A stretch of 64,000 nucleotides of DNA from Planctomycetales bacterium 10988 (GTDB taxonomy: Bacteria; Planctomycetota; Planctomycetia; Pirellulales; Pb10988), in NCBI GenBank assembly GCA_009664345.1, contig CP043547.1:2942709-3006708 (forward strand). Direction: 5' to 3'. Positions 24,280 through 34,035 of this stretch are shown here, in pieces. A program made the translations under genes and the position numbers. The notes below the pieces were generated by a model. It worked only from the letters and a program-made list of their open reading frames with translations, was not told the DNA's origin and made no database searches. Numbering within the stretch: position 1 is the first letter of the stretch; each line of letters begins with the position of its first letter.

Positions 24280-26399
24280 CTTTTCTCTAGCATCACCACA
24301 TGCGGGCGGGGTTCGGTGTTTTGGGAGTCGTCTATGGCGTGAGCGGTGAGATGGCCGTTGGTGGGGAGAGGAATGTTGACTTTCCATTCGGCGAAGTTCG
24401 GGCGAGTGGCGGTGGCCTCGTAGTCATTGACCAAGACGGTAGAGACTTGGTTGTTGTCGGTCGTGGTGCCACGGACTTCGAGAAGTTCGCCTTTTCGCCG
24501 GGTGTGCGTGATCACGGTGAACGGCGGCAAGTCATCGACCGGCTTCAAGATGGGAAAGGTCGGAAAGTTGTCTTCCAGGTGAATCTTGGGGCCATAACCG
24601 CCCATCGGATAATATAGCCCTCGCGATTGGATTTTCCGGAGGCTCAGATCGCGATATTCGTGCAACGACACAATCGAACGCCAGATGCCATACTGACAAT
24701 CATAAATATCCAACCCGTCAACGAAGACACTCGGCGAGAAACTGTGAAACGCCCAATGGCTGTCCCACACTTTCAAATTCTTAATGATAAAAGGATGGTT
24801 CGAATCCGGCCCGACGCCACCGACATCGCCACTAATCGATTGCGGTTGGCTGTAGCCTCCGCCGTAAACCATGCCACGAATGCCTCCTAAATTGAAAGCG
24901 AATCGGCGTTGGGCGTGGGCCTCGTTGTCTTCGAAACGAATGAAGGGAATCGTGCGGATATCCACCCTCTTGCTCGTTCCGTCGGGCTGAGGCACGGCGA
25001 TTTCCGGGTTAAAGTCCTCGTCTTTCACCGCTTCGAAACGAAAGGCATGTTGATCGCATTCGACGGCAACGTTGCGAGTAAAAGTATTGAGCGAGTTAGC
25101 CCACCAGAATCCGGCCCCATCATTATGATCAAAAGGGAGGGCTTGCTTTGGCAGCGGCTTGCCGACAAGGGCCTGCACGGCGAGGTTGCGGTCGAGAATA
25201 TTGAAGACCTCGCTGCCGTCTTCCAGGAAAAAACCATGGCCGATACTGCGGTAGCCGATGCAGTCTCGCACGATTAGATACTGGGTGGAATGGATGGCGA
25301 TCCAGCGATTGGCGGAATCCCAAATCGAGGCTCCCCAGACATAACTGCCCCGCATCGTATCGCCAACGAGGTGATAATGGAGGGCATATCGGCCAAGCAC
25401 GTCTTCTTTGCCCAGGTGGCGGAACTCGGCGTGGCTGATCGCTCCGGCGGAATCACGATGGTACATCGTATGGCCACGCACGCCATCGGGATCGGCGGAT
25501 TCGACAATCACATTCCGTGAAAGATTCGCCACCTCAGCGGCATAACCAGGTTCGTAACGATGCGGTTGCTGCATCGGCTCATCGACTTTAATGATCGCTT
25601 CGACGCGGTTGAAATCGGTCATCACATCCGATTGATGAATCTCGGCGATGCGACGAACTTCGCTGGTCGGGCTATCGGTAACATGCTCGGTCGCCAAGCC
25701 GGCAAAAGGTCGTTGCCGCTTTGTGCCAGTGATGAGAACCTGATCGCCAACTTTCCAACCGCCGATGGTCTGCGACAAGACCAAGCGATTCTCGCCGACG
25801 GCCACATCATCGGTCAGCTTGACCCAACTTCTCTCCAGCGGTGCGCCGTGAAAATCCATTCCCCCGGCACAACAAACAATCGCGGGCAGGCTCTCCTTTT
25901 CCATTCCTTCGAAATAGACCAAGCGAATGAGGGCGGTGTATTCGGCGGGGATCGGCTCGTTCGGACTGCCGACAATCAAAGCCGGTTGAAAAGGAACTTC
26001 AACCCGATGGCTATGGTGGTGACCATCCTCTTCCAACGGATCGTCCGCCGGCATGGTGATGCAATCAAAGCCTTCTTCGACCATCGATTCATCGGCGGCG
26101 ATGCGAATCAACCCGACATCCAGGCGGGTATTTTTGTCTTTGGCAAAAGAAAGTTCGCCAGCGATGTGAACTGCGCGGATGGCTTCTTCTGAATCGCGAT
26201 CGTAAAGGACTTGGTGCCCTGGCCGAATCAAAACGGAATCGCCTTCCGCCGGTAATCGTTTGTTTTCCCAAGTCGCCGGCGAGGTCCACTTGCCGCTCTG
26301 CTGAGAGCGAACGGTTTCCGCAGAAGAGATTGACAGGAAACTTGGAAGGCAGAGGAAGAGAACGGCAAAGACAGCAAGACGTCGATCGCAAAAGGTCAT
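24267..26399 (-). CDS. Secreted G8-domain / right-handed beta-helix protein
   Basis: A 710-aa secreted protein; ATG 26399 (MTFCDRRLAVFAVLFLCL) gives a clean signal peptide, while the frame opens six codons earlier. Residues ~25-150 form a G8 domain (QSGKWTSPATWENKRLPAEGD, VLIRPGHQVLYD, VHIAGELSFA), the type found in CEMIP/TMEM2 hyaluronan-binding and hyaluronidase proteins. Beyond ~280 the sequence is beta-helical (parallel repeats such as HAEFRHLGKEDVLGRYALHY and VRDCIGYRSIGHGFFLEDG). It probably binds or degrades an extracellular polysaccharide. It is 113 bp downstream of the TonB receptor gene on the same strand. Confidence 0.85.
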   Translation of the reverse strand: MTFCDRRLAVFAVLFLCLPSFLSISSAETVRSQQSGKWTSPATWENKRLPAEGDSVLIRPGHQVLYDRDSEEAIRAVHIAGELSFAKDKNTRLDVGLIRIAADESMVEEGFDCITMPADDPLEEDGHHHSHRVEVPFQPALIVGSPNEPIPAEYTALIRLVYFEGMEKESLPAIVCCAGGMDFHGAPLERSWVKLTDDVAVGENRLVLSQTIGGWKVGDQVLITGTKRQRPFAGLATEHVTDSPTSEVRRIAEIHQSDVMTDFNRVEAIIKVDEPMQQPHRYEPGYAAEVANLSRNVIVESADPDGVRGHTMYHRDSAGAISHAEFRHLGKEDVLGRYALHYHLVGDTMRGSYVWGASIWDSANRWIAIHSTQYLIVRDCIGYRSIGHGFFLEDGSEVFNILDRNLAVQALVGKPLPKQALPFDHNDGAGFWWANSLNTFTRNVAVECDQHAFRFEAVKDEDFNPEIAVPQPDGTSKRVDIRTIPFIRFEDNEAHAQRRFAFNLGGIRGMVYGGGYSQPQSISGDVGGVGPDSNHPFIIKNLKVWDSHWAFHSFSPSVFVDGLDIYDCQYGIWRSIVSLHEYRDLSLRKIQSRGLYYPMGGYGPKIHLEDNFPTFPILKPVDDLPPFTVITHTRRKGELLEVRGTTTDNNQVSTVLVNDYEATATRPNFAEWKVNIPLPTNGHLTAHAIDDSQNTEPRPHVVMLEKSHSE

Positions 26400-26511
26400 G
26401 GAGAACACCTTTTCCACAAGGAGTCGATCGGATGGGACGTCGATGGCTGGGAATGCAGAAAGGGGAGCCTTCCACAGAAAGCCCCCCTGTTCGCTTCTTA
26501 GCTTTCTATCA

Positions 26512-28884
26512 TTAATAATCTATACCAATGGATCCAATCACAGAAAAGGGTGTCCCTGGGTGAACGATGTCGCGGGTACTCGCTCGGGCATAGTATTCCG
26601 TGTCAAAGATATTGTAAAAATTCAACTGGTACTGCCATGAGGGGCCACCACATTTTTTCGGCTGCCGATACCAAATCCCGGCATCATAATAGATGTAGCT
26701 CCCAAGGACGGTCGAGGTATCGAATTCCGCGAGGCTGTGACTTTGGTAACGCGGTCCCCCCCCGAAGCCGAAGCCTTCCATGGTGCTCCCTTTCGGACTG
26801 TTATAAGTCAGCCAAACGCGGGAGATATGAAGCGGTGCGTTGCCCAATCGATTCCCAACGACGGTCGGATCGACCAAATTCTGCGTCGTCGCCGTATCGG
26901 TATAAGCATAGTTTCCGATGATATTCATCACGTCATTCAATTCGCCGAGGAGATCAAATTCAAAACCTTGGCTCCGTTGATTGACGCCGGGGATATAGGC
27001 AATGTTTCCGGTATTGTTGAAGAAGTTTTGGTCGAAGAGGGCGACGTCTTCTTTTTCAATGCGATAGACCGCCGCGGTGGCGAGCAGCTTTTTGTCATAC
27101 GATTCCATCTTGATTCCGGCTTCATATTGAAGACCAGTTTCCGGAGCCAATTGATTTCCTGTTTGGTCAACCGCTCCGCTGAACGGTGGAACGAACGACT
27201 GGCTAATACTCACATAAGGCGAAATCGTATCGGTCAGATCATAAAGCAAACCAATCCGTCCGGTGAAATCACTATCATAACTATTCGGGCGTGAGACTCC
27301 GTCCACGGCACTGGAGTTCTCGACATAATCAAATCGCCCACCGATCAGCAAATGCCAATCATCCGCGAAGGTGATTTGATCCTGAAGATACGTTCCCAGC
27401 CAGAATTGTTCGGAAGGCAAGAAGTTATCTGGAGCCGTCGAAGTCGGCGTATAACGGAAATTCGGATTCGCCGAGACGGGGATATTCGGCGTATTTTCCC
27501 GGTGTCGGGCAAAATCAGAAGTCTCATAAAGAACATCGACCCCGTAAACGACCGTATGTTCAATATCGCCGGAACCGAACTTCATGATTATATCCGAAAC
27601 CACCTGTACGGCTTCATCGGTGCGATCTTCATTTTGATAACGTCCGCGAATGACTTCATTCCCAACCGTCCCACGCAAGCCACGGTGGCGAATCGCCTCG
27701 TTCTTGGCATTGACTTGATGGAACAAGAATTGAGTCCGGGAAGTCAGTTGGTCGCTAAATTCATGGGTTAACAAAGTCGAGAAGAAGAAGTCTTCCAGGT
27801 CACGTCCTGCATAGGTCGGATCACCGAAGAAAGTGCTAATCGGCACAAGCGGTTCATTGTTGAAACCGAGCGGCACGCCACTATCATACGGAACCCATTC
27901 GCGGGACCAGGAGAAATCAACCAAGAGTTCCGTATCTTTATTCGGTCGCCACAAGATTGAGGGGGCAATTCCCGTTCGTTCCAAATCAATTACATCGCGG
28001 AACGAGTTGGAACTTGTATAGGCCCCATTTAAACGAAATAGAAGTGTTTGATCTTCGCTGACCGGTTCATTGATATCAAAAGTTGTTCGAAAGCGATCAA
28101 AGGAACCGATCTGTTGATTGAATTCATAGAAATAACCTTCAACCGGTTTCTTCGTCGTGTAATTTAACACCCCACCCGGTTGTAAAGCCCCATAAAGAAT
28201 CGACGCCGGGCCTTTTAAAATTTCTACACTTTCAATATTTAAAAGTTCAACCGAACCAACACTGGTAGCACGCATTCCATTGCGGAAAAAGACAGGCGAT
28301 TCAAAACCACGAATGATCGGCAAAACTTCCGATTGGGCATTCAACGTGTTTCCAGCTTCCGCGACACCACTGACATTTAAATAAACATCATCCAAACGTT
28401 GAGCCGCTTGATCACGGATAACCGCTTGTGGAACCACTTGAATAGAAAAAGGAGTTTCTGAAATGGGAATATCCGTCTTGGTTCCAAACGGAGCGGATTC
28501 GACAGAGTATTGATAATCGTTAAACAATCCAAGGCCACTTTCTCCAGCTTGCGACTGCGGAGTCGGCGTTGGCGGCGGAGGCTGGGGAGTATCAAACGAT
28601 TCTTCTTGAGGAGGTTGTTCTTCTTCCGTGCCGGTTCGTTCTTCTTCGACAACGGTCGGTGGTAACATCAATTCGCCATCTTCATTGGTCTCTGGTTGCG
28701 ATGCCTCTTCCTCTTGGGCAATGGTATGAAAGACGGAAGCAGGGCGCTCCGGCGGAGCAGGTGTTTGAATCGATTCACTACGGCGGCTTTGAGCTTCAGC
28801 ATGCGAAGGGAAAAAGCATTGACTCCCGAACACCGCACAACAGAGCAGACAACCTGCTATAGGTTGTATATTAAAAACCTTCAT
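26512..28884 (-). CDS. TonB-dependent siderophore receptor
   Basis: A 790-aa outer-membrane receptor starting at ATG 28884 (MKVFNIQPIAGCLLCCAVFG), preceded by AAAGG; the frame opens 29 codons earlier. A long Pro/Glu-rich linker follows the signal, then the plug domain (FSIQVVPQAVIRDQAAQRLDD, LPIIRGFESPVFFRNGM, VEILKGPASILYGALQPGGVLNY) and a 22-strand-type barrel whose C-terminus ends in GSIGIDY with a terminal aromatic. The plug motifs match ferric-siderophore receptors of the FhuA/FoxA type. The divergent PepSY gene suggests an iron-uptake locus. Confidence 0.92.
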   Translation of the reverse strand: MKVFNIQPIAGCLLCCAVFGSQCFFPSHAEAQSRRSESIQTPAPPERPASVFHTIAQEEEASQPETNEDGELMLPPTVVEEERTGTEEEQPPQEESFDTPQPPPPTPTPQSQAGESGLGLFNDYQYSVESAPFGTKTDIPISETPFSIQVVPQAVIRDQAAQRLDDVYLNVSGVAEAGNTLNAQSEVLPIIRGFESPVFFRNGMRATSVGSVELLNIESVEILKGPASILYGALQPGGVLNYTTKKPVEGYFYEFNQQIGSFDRFRTTFDINEPVSEDQTLLFRLNGAYTSSNSFRDVIDLERTGIAPSILWRPNKDTELLVDFSWSREWVPYDSGVPLGFNNEPLVPISTFFGDPTYAGRDLEDFFFSTLLTHEFSDQLTSRTQFLFHQVNAKNEAIRHRGLRGTVGNEVIRGRYQNEDRTDEAVQVVSDIIMKFGSGDIEHTVVYGVDVLYETSDFARHRENTPNIPVSANPNFRYTPTSTAPDNFLPSEQFWLGTYLQDQITFADDWHLLIGGRFDYVENSSAVDGVSRPNSYDSDFTGRIGLLYDLTDTISPYVSISQSFVPPFSGAVDQTGNQLAPETGLQYEAGIKMESYDKKLLATAAVYRIEKEDVALFDQNFFNNTGNIAYIPGVNQRSQGFEFDLLGELNDVMNIIGNYAYTDTATTQNLVDPTVVGNRLGNAPLHISRVWLTYNSPKGSTMEGFGFGGGPRYQSHSLAEFDTSTVLGSYIYYDAGIWYRQPKKCGGPSWQYQLNFYNIFDTEYYARASTRDIVHPGTPFSVIGSIGIDY

Positions 28885-29457
28885 CAGGTAAAACCTTTCA
28901 TCGTATCGATGGGGAGGAAGAGGTCTCAATTCAATTGAAACCTGTCTATAAGGGGAGGTACTAAACAACACTGAATTCGGACCGGTTTTAGGAATTATTC
29001 ACAATCTAAAAGTTGTTTAGTACTAGAGTTCCTCAGAGATCTCTTTCCATAAAATAGAAAGACCATCCTTTACGATTCCCTGGCTTGCCTGAAGAAGCGT
29101 CTAGCTCATGTATTCGAACGCCCTCATCAACTGGCTACTAGATTCGCAGGAGAAAATGAACTTTAGATACCATCGTCGGAAGCGATTCAAATATTAAACA
29201 AGGAAAAAATCCTACAACAAATTTTCCCTATCCGTAAACTTTAAGAAAGAACCCTATCTCTCCAAGCAACCGCATCTTCATCTTTCTTCTTGATAACTCC
29301 CTCTGAAAGTTGTTGACGGAACACTACTTCTTCACTCATAATCCTAGGCAAAGGCGAGGCCGTTCGATCCCAGCTATCAGAGCCAGATTTTCGATGTCCG
29401 GTGAATCTCGTCGTCAGCATGACCTCTGAGTTCTTCCCTTTTTTCAGGTTGATAGCA
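28885..29457. other. Divergent intergenic region, TonB receptor / PepSY
   Basis: A 573-bp gap between divergent genes. It contains the 12-bp inverted repeat noted separately and AT-rich sequence likely to hold both promoters. The minus frame from about 29400 to 29241 encodes a plausible tail (WDRTASPLPRIMSEEVVFRQQ) with no start of its own; it may be a gene remnant. No RNA gene recognised. Confidence 0.5.
28958..29023. promoter_or_regulatory. 12-bp inverted repeat between TonB receptor and PepSY genes
   Basis: GTACTAAACAAC at 28958-28969 and GTTGTTTAGTAC at 29012-29023 are perfect complements separated by 42 bp. No T run follows either arm, so an operator pair is likelier than a terminator. 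The sequence does not match the GATAATGATAATCATTATC Fur consensus. Confidence 0.5.
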
Positions 29458-30825
29458 ATGGCCACGACCGAAAACGATCGTCTGACCACTGAGCCTCCCA
29501 TCGCCCCTACGAAACCAGCTTCGCCGCAGAAACAACGACGTGTCAGCTCCAAGAAGCTCTATCGCACCCTGTGGCGATGGCATCTCTACGCCGGTATTTT
29601 GGTTTGGCCCATGCTCATTTGGTCGTCGATCACCGGGGCCATTTATATCTTTGTAGATGAAGTCGAGCCGTTGATGCACCCCGACAAAATGGTTGTCGAA
29701 CCGAGAGAGGAACGCATATCTTTACAACAACAGGCCGATGCCGCTCAAACAACCTTCCCCGAGGCCCCGCTTGCTTTCCTCCATATTCCCGGCCGCCCTG
29801 ATCGCTCTACAAAGTTTGCCTTGATGAGCAAGGAACAAGGAACACTTTATGTTTTTGTGAATCCCTACTCCGGCGAAGTGTTAGGTTCTTTAATTCATAA
29901 TGAAATGTTCTTTCCCATCGTGCGAAGATTACACAGGAATTTTTACGCCGATTTTTGGGGCCGTATCATTATTGAACTTGGTACCTCGTGGGGAATCTTT
30001 ATGCTCCTCAGTGGCATGTTTCTTTGGTGGCCAAGAAGTAAAAGCAAAGGAGCAAGCGGCGTCTGGCTCCCGCGATGGCGAGGAAGTGGGTCGCAACTGT
30101 TAAGAGACTTGCATGCCATCACGGCCATGTATCTCGTGCCTATCATTTTAGCGATTCTTGTAACAGGTTTACTTTATAGCCAAGTCTGGGGAAAAACTTT
30201 CTTTTATATCGCTAAGTCAACCGATGCCCTACCGCGGTTCTCAGTAGAATCAACAGTGCCCGACAAAAACAGCGAATCCCTTTCTCTGGATCAAGTAGCA
30301 GCCGTAGCCAAAGAACAAGGTCTGACAGAGGAAGAATATCAAATTCTACTTCCATTTGATTTTGGCAAAGGAGAAATAGACCCCAAAAAAACCTTTGCTC
30401 TGCGTGGTCATAAATCTCTCGTGACCGAGCAACAGCTCCTTTTCATCGATCAATACTCCGGGAAAATTGTCAATCAGACCGACTGGCAAAAGATGACCAT
30501 GATGAGTCAATATATAACACTTGCCTATCCCGTTCATGTCGGTTCCATCTTTGGCATGCCGACAAAGATCCTGGCTCTCATTGCTTGCTTGGTCATTGTA
30601 TTGAGTTGTATCACCGGGATCATCATGTGGTGGCGAACCCGTCCTCAAGGAGGCCTCAAACTTCCACAACGAACCGACGCGGAAATCCTCCCTTGGTGGC
30701 TAATCATCACTTTAATTTTGTTAAGTATTTTTCTTCCCGTTGTCGGTCTTTCCATCCTGATCCTGCCATTGATCGACTGGCTAATAATAAAACCGATTTG
30801 GTATATAAAACGACGCTTTGTATAA
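29458..30825 (+). CDS. PepSY-associated membrane protein (iron-uptake type)
   Basis: A 455-aa protein; ATG 29458 (MATTENDRL) is preferred to the upstream open frame. It has four main transmembrane regions: LYAGILVWPMLIWSSITGAIYIF, IIIELGTSWGIFMLLSGMFLWW, LHAITAMYLVPIILAILVTGL and LALIACLVIVLSCITGIIMWW, plus a C-terminal hydrophobic hairpin. The conserved H-x-Y/W (RWHLYAG), H (RRLHRNFYADFWGR) and LHA elements match PepSY_TM proteins such as PiuB, often linked to TonB-dependent siderophore receptors and proposed to act in ferric-siderophore reduction. Its divergence from such a receptor supports this role. Confidence 0.85.
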   Translation: MATTENDRLTTEPPIAPTKPASPQKQRRVSSKKLYRTLWRWHLYAGILVWPMLIWSSITGAIYIFVDEVEPLMHPDKMVVEPREERISLQQQADAAQTTFPEAPLAFLHIPGRPDRSTKFALMSKEQGTLYVFVNPYSGEVLGSLIHNEMFFPIVRRLHRNFYADFWGRIIIELGTSWGIFMLLSGMFLWWPRSKSKGASGVWLPRWRGSGSQLLRDLHAITAMYLVPIILAILVTGLLYSQVWGKTFFYIAKSTDALPRFSVESTVPDKNSESLSLDQVAAVAKEQGLTEEEYQILLPFDFGKGEIDPKKTFALRGHKSLVTEQQLLFIDQYSGKIVNQTDWQKMTMMSQYITLAYPVHVGSIFGMPTKILALIACLVIVLSCITGIIMWWRTRPQGGLKLPQRTDAEILPWWLIITLILLSIFLPVVGLSILILPLIDWLIIKPIWYIKRRFV

Positions 30826-30955
30826 ATAGAGATAGACACTTCATAAAGAATGCCGATTGATATAGTGTTTATAGAGGCGAGTTTCAATTTCACTTACTAT
30901 ACGCTTTAAGAGCTATATTAAATTTAACCCAAGTTTAAACGGATCAAACTGTCAG

Positions 30956-31438
30956 ATGGCTACTATTGAAAAAGCATTGATTATAGCAGCGAACTCTCAT
31001 CAAGGAGTTGTCGATAAAGAAGGAAAACCTTATATCCTCCATCCTTTGCGCGTCATGATGGGAGTGGAAGGCGAAGCGGCGAAGATCGTCGCCATCTTAC
31101 ATGATGTTGTCGAAGATACCGAGGTGACGTTTCAAGATTTAGAAGCAGAAGGCTTTTCTACGGAAGTCCTTGAGGCTTTGAAACTCGTCACGCACGGCGA
31201 AGATCAAACGTATGCGGAATACGTGGTTGCCTGTAAACCGAATCCAATCGCCAGGGCCGTGAAGCTTTCGGATTTAAAAGACAATTCCAGCTTAGAACGG
31301 GTCATGCTCCGCCCTGAAAATTTCCAATGGGATTCCGCCAGAATTCACCGTTATCTCTTGTCCCACCGATATTTAACCGATCGCATCTCCGAAGAAGACT
31401 ATCTTCACCACATGGCCAAATTTGAAAAGGGAAAGTAA
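30956..31438 (+). CDS. HD-domain phosphohydrolase, MESH1/SpoT-hydrolase-like
   Basis: A 160-aa single-domain protein. HD-type metal motifs are visible: NSHQGV near residue 14, YILHPLRV (~29) and AILHDVVEDT (~49-58), with a later SDLKDNS block (~105). Together these define the small alarmone hydrolase (MESH1-like) branch of RelA/SpoT hydrolase domains, which removes pyrophosphate from (p)ppGpp, or in some members acts on NADPH. No synthetase domain is attached. It stands alone between the PepSY gene and the ELWxxDGT gene. Confidence 0.85.
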   Translation: MATIEKALIIAANSHQGVVDKEGKPYILHPLRVMMGVEGEAAKIVAILHDVVEDTEVTFQDLEAEGFSTEVLEALKLVTHGEDQTYAEYVVACKPNPIARAVKLSDLKDNSSLERVMLRPENFQWDSARIHRYLLSHRYLTDRISEEDYLHHMAKFEKGK

Positions 31439-31536
31439 AAACAAGGTTTTCCACATCTTAACAAAACCTACTTTTCATAAAAAATCTTTTAGAGACCCTA
31501 GATGTTTCACTTCCCCTAAAAAACTCTAATGAGTCC

Positions 31537-31564
31537 TTGGATTCATTTTAATCTATGCTATAAT
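31537..31564 (+). promoter_or_regulatory. Candidate promoter of the second ELWxxDGT gene
   Basis: TATAAT at 31559-31564 matches the -10 consensus; TTGGAT 16 bp upstream is a weak -35. It lies 53 bp before the start codon in an AT-rich gap. Confidence 0.35.
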
Positions 31565-31617
31565 AACCATGCCAAATATCCCCTCTTCGCTGCCATCTAT
31601 CTATTTCAGGACTTTCC

Positions 31618-33870
31618 ATGAACTGGCTATTCAAGCATTTCCGAAGTTCCAAGCATCAAAATAAAGCTTCCAGAGAAGCCTCTTTAAAGCTCGAACAACT
31701 CGAATCCCGCACTATGCTAGATGCTCAACCCGTGTTGATTGATATTAATCCGACACCCTCGGTGCATGGCTCATCTCCTAGGAATTTCACGGAAATGAAC
31801 GGAAGCGTTTTCTTCAGCGCGTCCCATCCTTCGACCGGCCATGAATTGTGGGTGACGGATGGTACTTCAGCCGGAACTCAATTGGTAAAAGACATTAACA
31901 TAAATTATCACTCTTTCCCAGCTTCTTTACAAAATATAAACAATACCCTCTTCTTCATTGCTAACGATGGAATCCATGGTGAGGAACTTTGGAGAAGCGA
32001 TGGGACCTCTGCTGGTACTTATCAAGTTAGTTCCCAGCCCAGTTCTATTCGCGAGATATTGAATGTTGATGGAGATATATATCTCTATAATGGCAGAGAT
32101 CTTTGGAAAAGCGATGGTACCTCAACCGGGACTGAATTGATCCTAAGCCTGGAGCAAGGCGATTTTTATCATTCTGAATTTGTGCCTATTGAGGATAAGC
32201 TGTTTTTTACCACGACGGATGCAAATAGCGGAACTGCTCTATGGGTAACTGGTGGAACCTCAGCAGGAGTTCAACGTATCCATAGTATACCAAATATCCC
32301 ATTTGGGAATGCTAGATATCTTGCCGCAACTCAAGACACTCTCTTCTTTGCAGGATGGGATGCAAATGAAAAAATTGCCTTATGGAAAATTGAGACCGAG
32401 TCTTCTTTGACCTCCCCTATCCTTGTATTAGAAAGTGATACGGATGTCCAAGATATTAATCACGTGACCAATGTTAATGGAAGCGTGTTTTTCTCCGTAA
32501 AGAACGAAGCACAAGAGAGTAGTTTATGGGTCAGCGATGGGACTTCCAGCGGAACACAGTTTCTCCATAATCTGGATAATACATCCCTCGAAGAAGGAAT
32601 CCGCCAAATAGAAAACGTAAACGGCATTGCCTACATCAATAACCACCGTATTCCTTATGCTTCGGATCAAGTATGGATTAGTGATGGAACTCCAGAAGGT
32701 ACAACGTTGCTGTCAGAAGAGTTTTCCTCCATCAATCAAATAGAGAATTTTATCGAAGTCAACGGGTATGCTTATTTTACTGCTTTCCTAACTTCGACGG
32801 GAGATGAGTTGTGGAGAAGTGATGGTACCCCAGAAGGAACCGTATTAGTCGCCGATATTTTACCAGGTCCCGCTGCGTCGATTGTCCAGGAAATGAAATC
32901 TATCAACGGCACCCTCTATTTCCAAGCCTATGGGATAGATGAGAACGGCAAAGACATTGGTAATGAACTTTGGCTCTATGAATATTCTCCACCCGAGCTA
33001 GAAATTACCCCCGATGAGACAGTGACGACGGATGACCCGATTCTCTTTACGTTCCAGTTTTCAGAGGCGGTGACGGGGTTTGAACTGGAAGATATTGACA
33101 TCACCAATGGAACGGCGGGTGTATTTACGGCGGTTGATGAAGATACTTATACCCTCGAAGTGATGGCGATCGAGGATGGGGAAGTGACGGTCAATGTCGT
33201 GGCAGGAGTCGCCGAGGATGCGGGAACGAATGGAAATCTCGCTGCTATAGCAAGTGTTGAATATGGCTCCGGAGTTGTCTTCCAATCGTTTGTTGAATTG
33301 TTTGATCACGCCCCGAGTGAAGAGGCGAAAACTTATTGGAATCAAGTCCTGGCCGATGAAGGTTATGAAGTGGCTGTGGAAGGAATTGTTTATTCCGCCG
33401 AGCGCTGGGAACAAATCGTTGAAGAAACCTATCAAGAGTTACTCGGGCGAAGTTCCTACGGAGATGAAGGGCAAAGTTACTGGGTCAATATTCTTGTCAA
33501 TCGTTTAATTACACAAACGGAATTTGAAACCTTTGTGTTCGTGTCAGAAGAATATCTTTCCACCCATCCGATCGATGTCATGTACCTGGACACGCTTTCG
33601 GAACATCTTTACGACCGAGAATTAACCACGGATGAAACGACTTATTATTTAGAAAAGATCGAAGATGAAGTTCCGCCGCAAGCAATTATCGAAGAGTTTC
33701 TCGATCAAGAGGAGTGGCGGTTGAATGTGATCCGCAATGCATATATTGAATCGCTTGGCCGCCCTATCGATGAAGAGGGCGAAGCCTTCTGGGAGAACTT
33801 TTTAGAAACTGGCGGCACCGTCACCGATTTTCTCGTAGAGATTCTCACGTCGGAAGAGTTTATGAATTGA
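31618..33870 (+). CDS. ELWxxDGT-repeat surface protein with Ig-like and DUF4214 domains
   Basis: A 750-aa protein. The N-terminus is MNWLFKHFRSSKHQNKASRE followed by LKLEQLESRTMLDA, the same planctomycete LE-x-LE-x-R signature as the giant protein at the window start. About nine ELWxxDGT repeats occupy residues ~45-460 (for example ELWRSDGTPEGTVLVADILPG). Then comes a bacterial Ig-like domain (~462-545, starting LEITPDETVTTDDPILFTF) and, from ~550, helical DUF4214 repeats (FVELFDHAPSEEAKTYWNQVL, AYIESLGRPIDEEGEAFWENF), a module of S-layer-like and secreted proteins. Probable surface protein; ligand unknown. A strong hairpin terminator lies 80 bp after the stop. Confidence 0.88.
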   Translation: MNWLFKHFRSSKHQNKASREASLKLEQLESRTMLDAQPVLIDINPTPSVHGSSPRNFTEMNGSVFFSASHPSTGHELWVTDGTSAGTQLVKDININYHSFPASLQNINNTLFFIANDGIHGEELWRSDGTSAGTYQVSSQPSSIREILNVDGDIYLYNGRDLWKSDGTSTGTELILSLEQGDFYHSEFVPIEDKLFFTTTDANSGTALWVTGGTSAGVQRIHSIPNIPFGNARYLAATQDTLFFAGWDANEKIALWKIETESSLTSPILVLESDTDVQDINHVTNVNGSVFFSVKNEAQESSLWVSDGTSSGTQFLHNLDNTSLEEGIRQIENVNGIAYINNHRIPYASDQVWISDGTPEGTTLLSEEFSSINQIENFIEVNGYAYFTAFLTSTGDELWRSDGTPEGTVLVADILPGPAASIVQEMKSINGTLYFQAYGIDENGKDIGNELWLYEYSPPELEITPDETVTTDDPILFTFQFSEAVTGFELEDIDITNGTAGVFTAVDEDTYTLEVMAIEDGEVTVNVVAGVAEDAGTNGNLAAIASVEYGSGVVFQSFVELFDHAPSEEAKTYWNQVLADEGYEVAVEGIVYSAERWEQIVEETYQELLGRSSYGDEGQSYWVNILVNRLITQTEFETFVFVSEEYLSTHPIDVMYLDTLSEHLYDRELTTDETTYYLEKIEDEVPPQAIIEEFLDQEEWRLNVIRNAYIESLGRPIDEEGEAFWENFLETGGTVTDFLVEILTSEEFMN

Positions 33871-33949
33871 TCTGTATGCAACCTATTCAACACTCAAGTG
33901 TTTAAAAAGAAATGAACACTTAATAAACAGGTTGATCATCTTCCGACAC

Positions 33950-34008
33950 AAAGTTAACACCTTTAAACAATTTTTCTATAATCTAAAGGTGTTAACTTTT
34001 TGTTTTTC
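33950..34008 (+). terminator. Strong Rho-independent terminator
   Basis: AAAGTTAACACCTTTA (33950-33965) and TAAAGGTGTTAACTTT (33984-33999) are perfect 16-bp complements around an 18-nt loop, followed by TTTGTTTTT. It ends the ELWxxDGT transcript; it may also stop convergent transcription from the minus-strand gene at 34036. Confidence 0.85.
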
Positions 34009-34035
34009 AAGCTCGCTAACTTAACAACCGTCAAG

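Noticed and set aside
29241-29400. Minus-strand tail in the TonB/PepSY gap as a real gene
   Set aside because: No start, no homology; mentioned only as a possible remnant.
28885-29457. Fur box between the iron genes
   Set aside because: No GATAAT-type hexamer array is visible; the 12-bp repeat has a different sequence.
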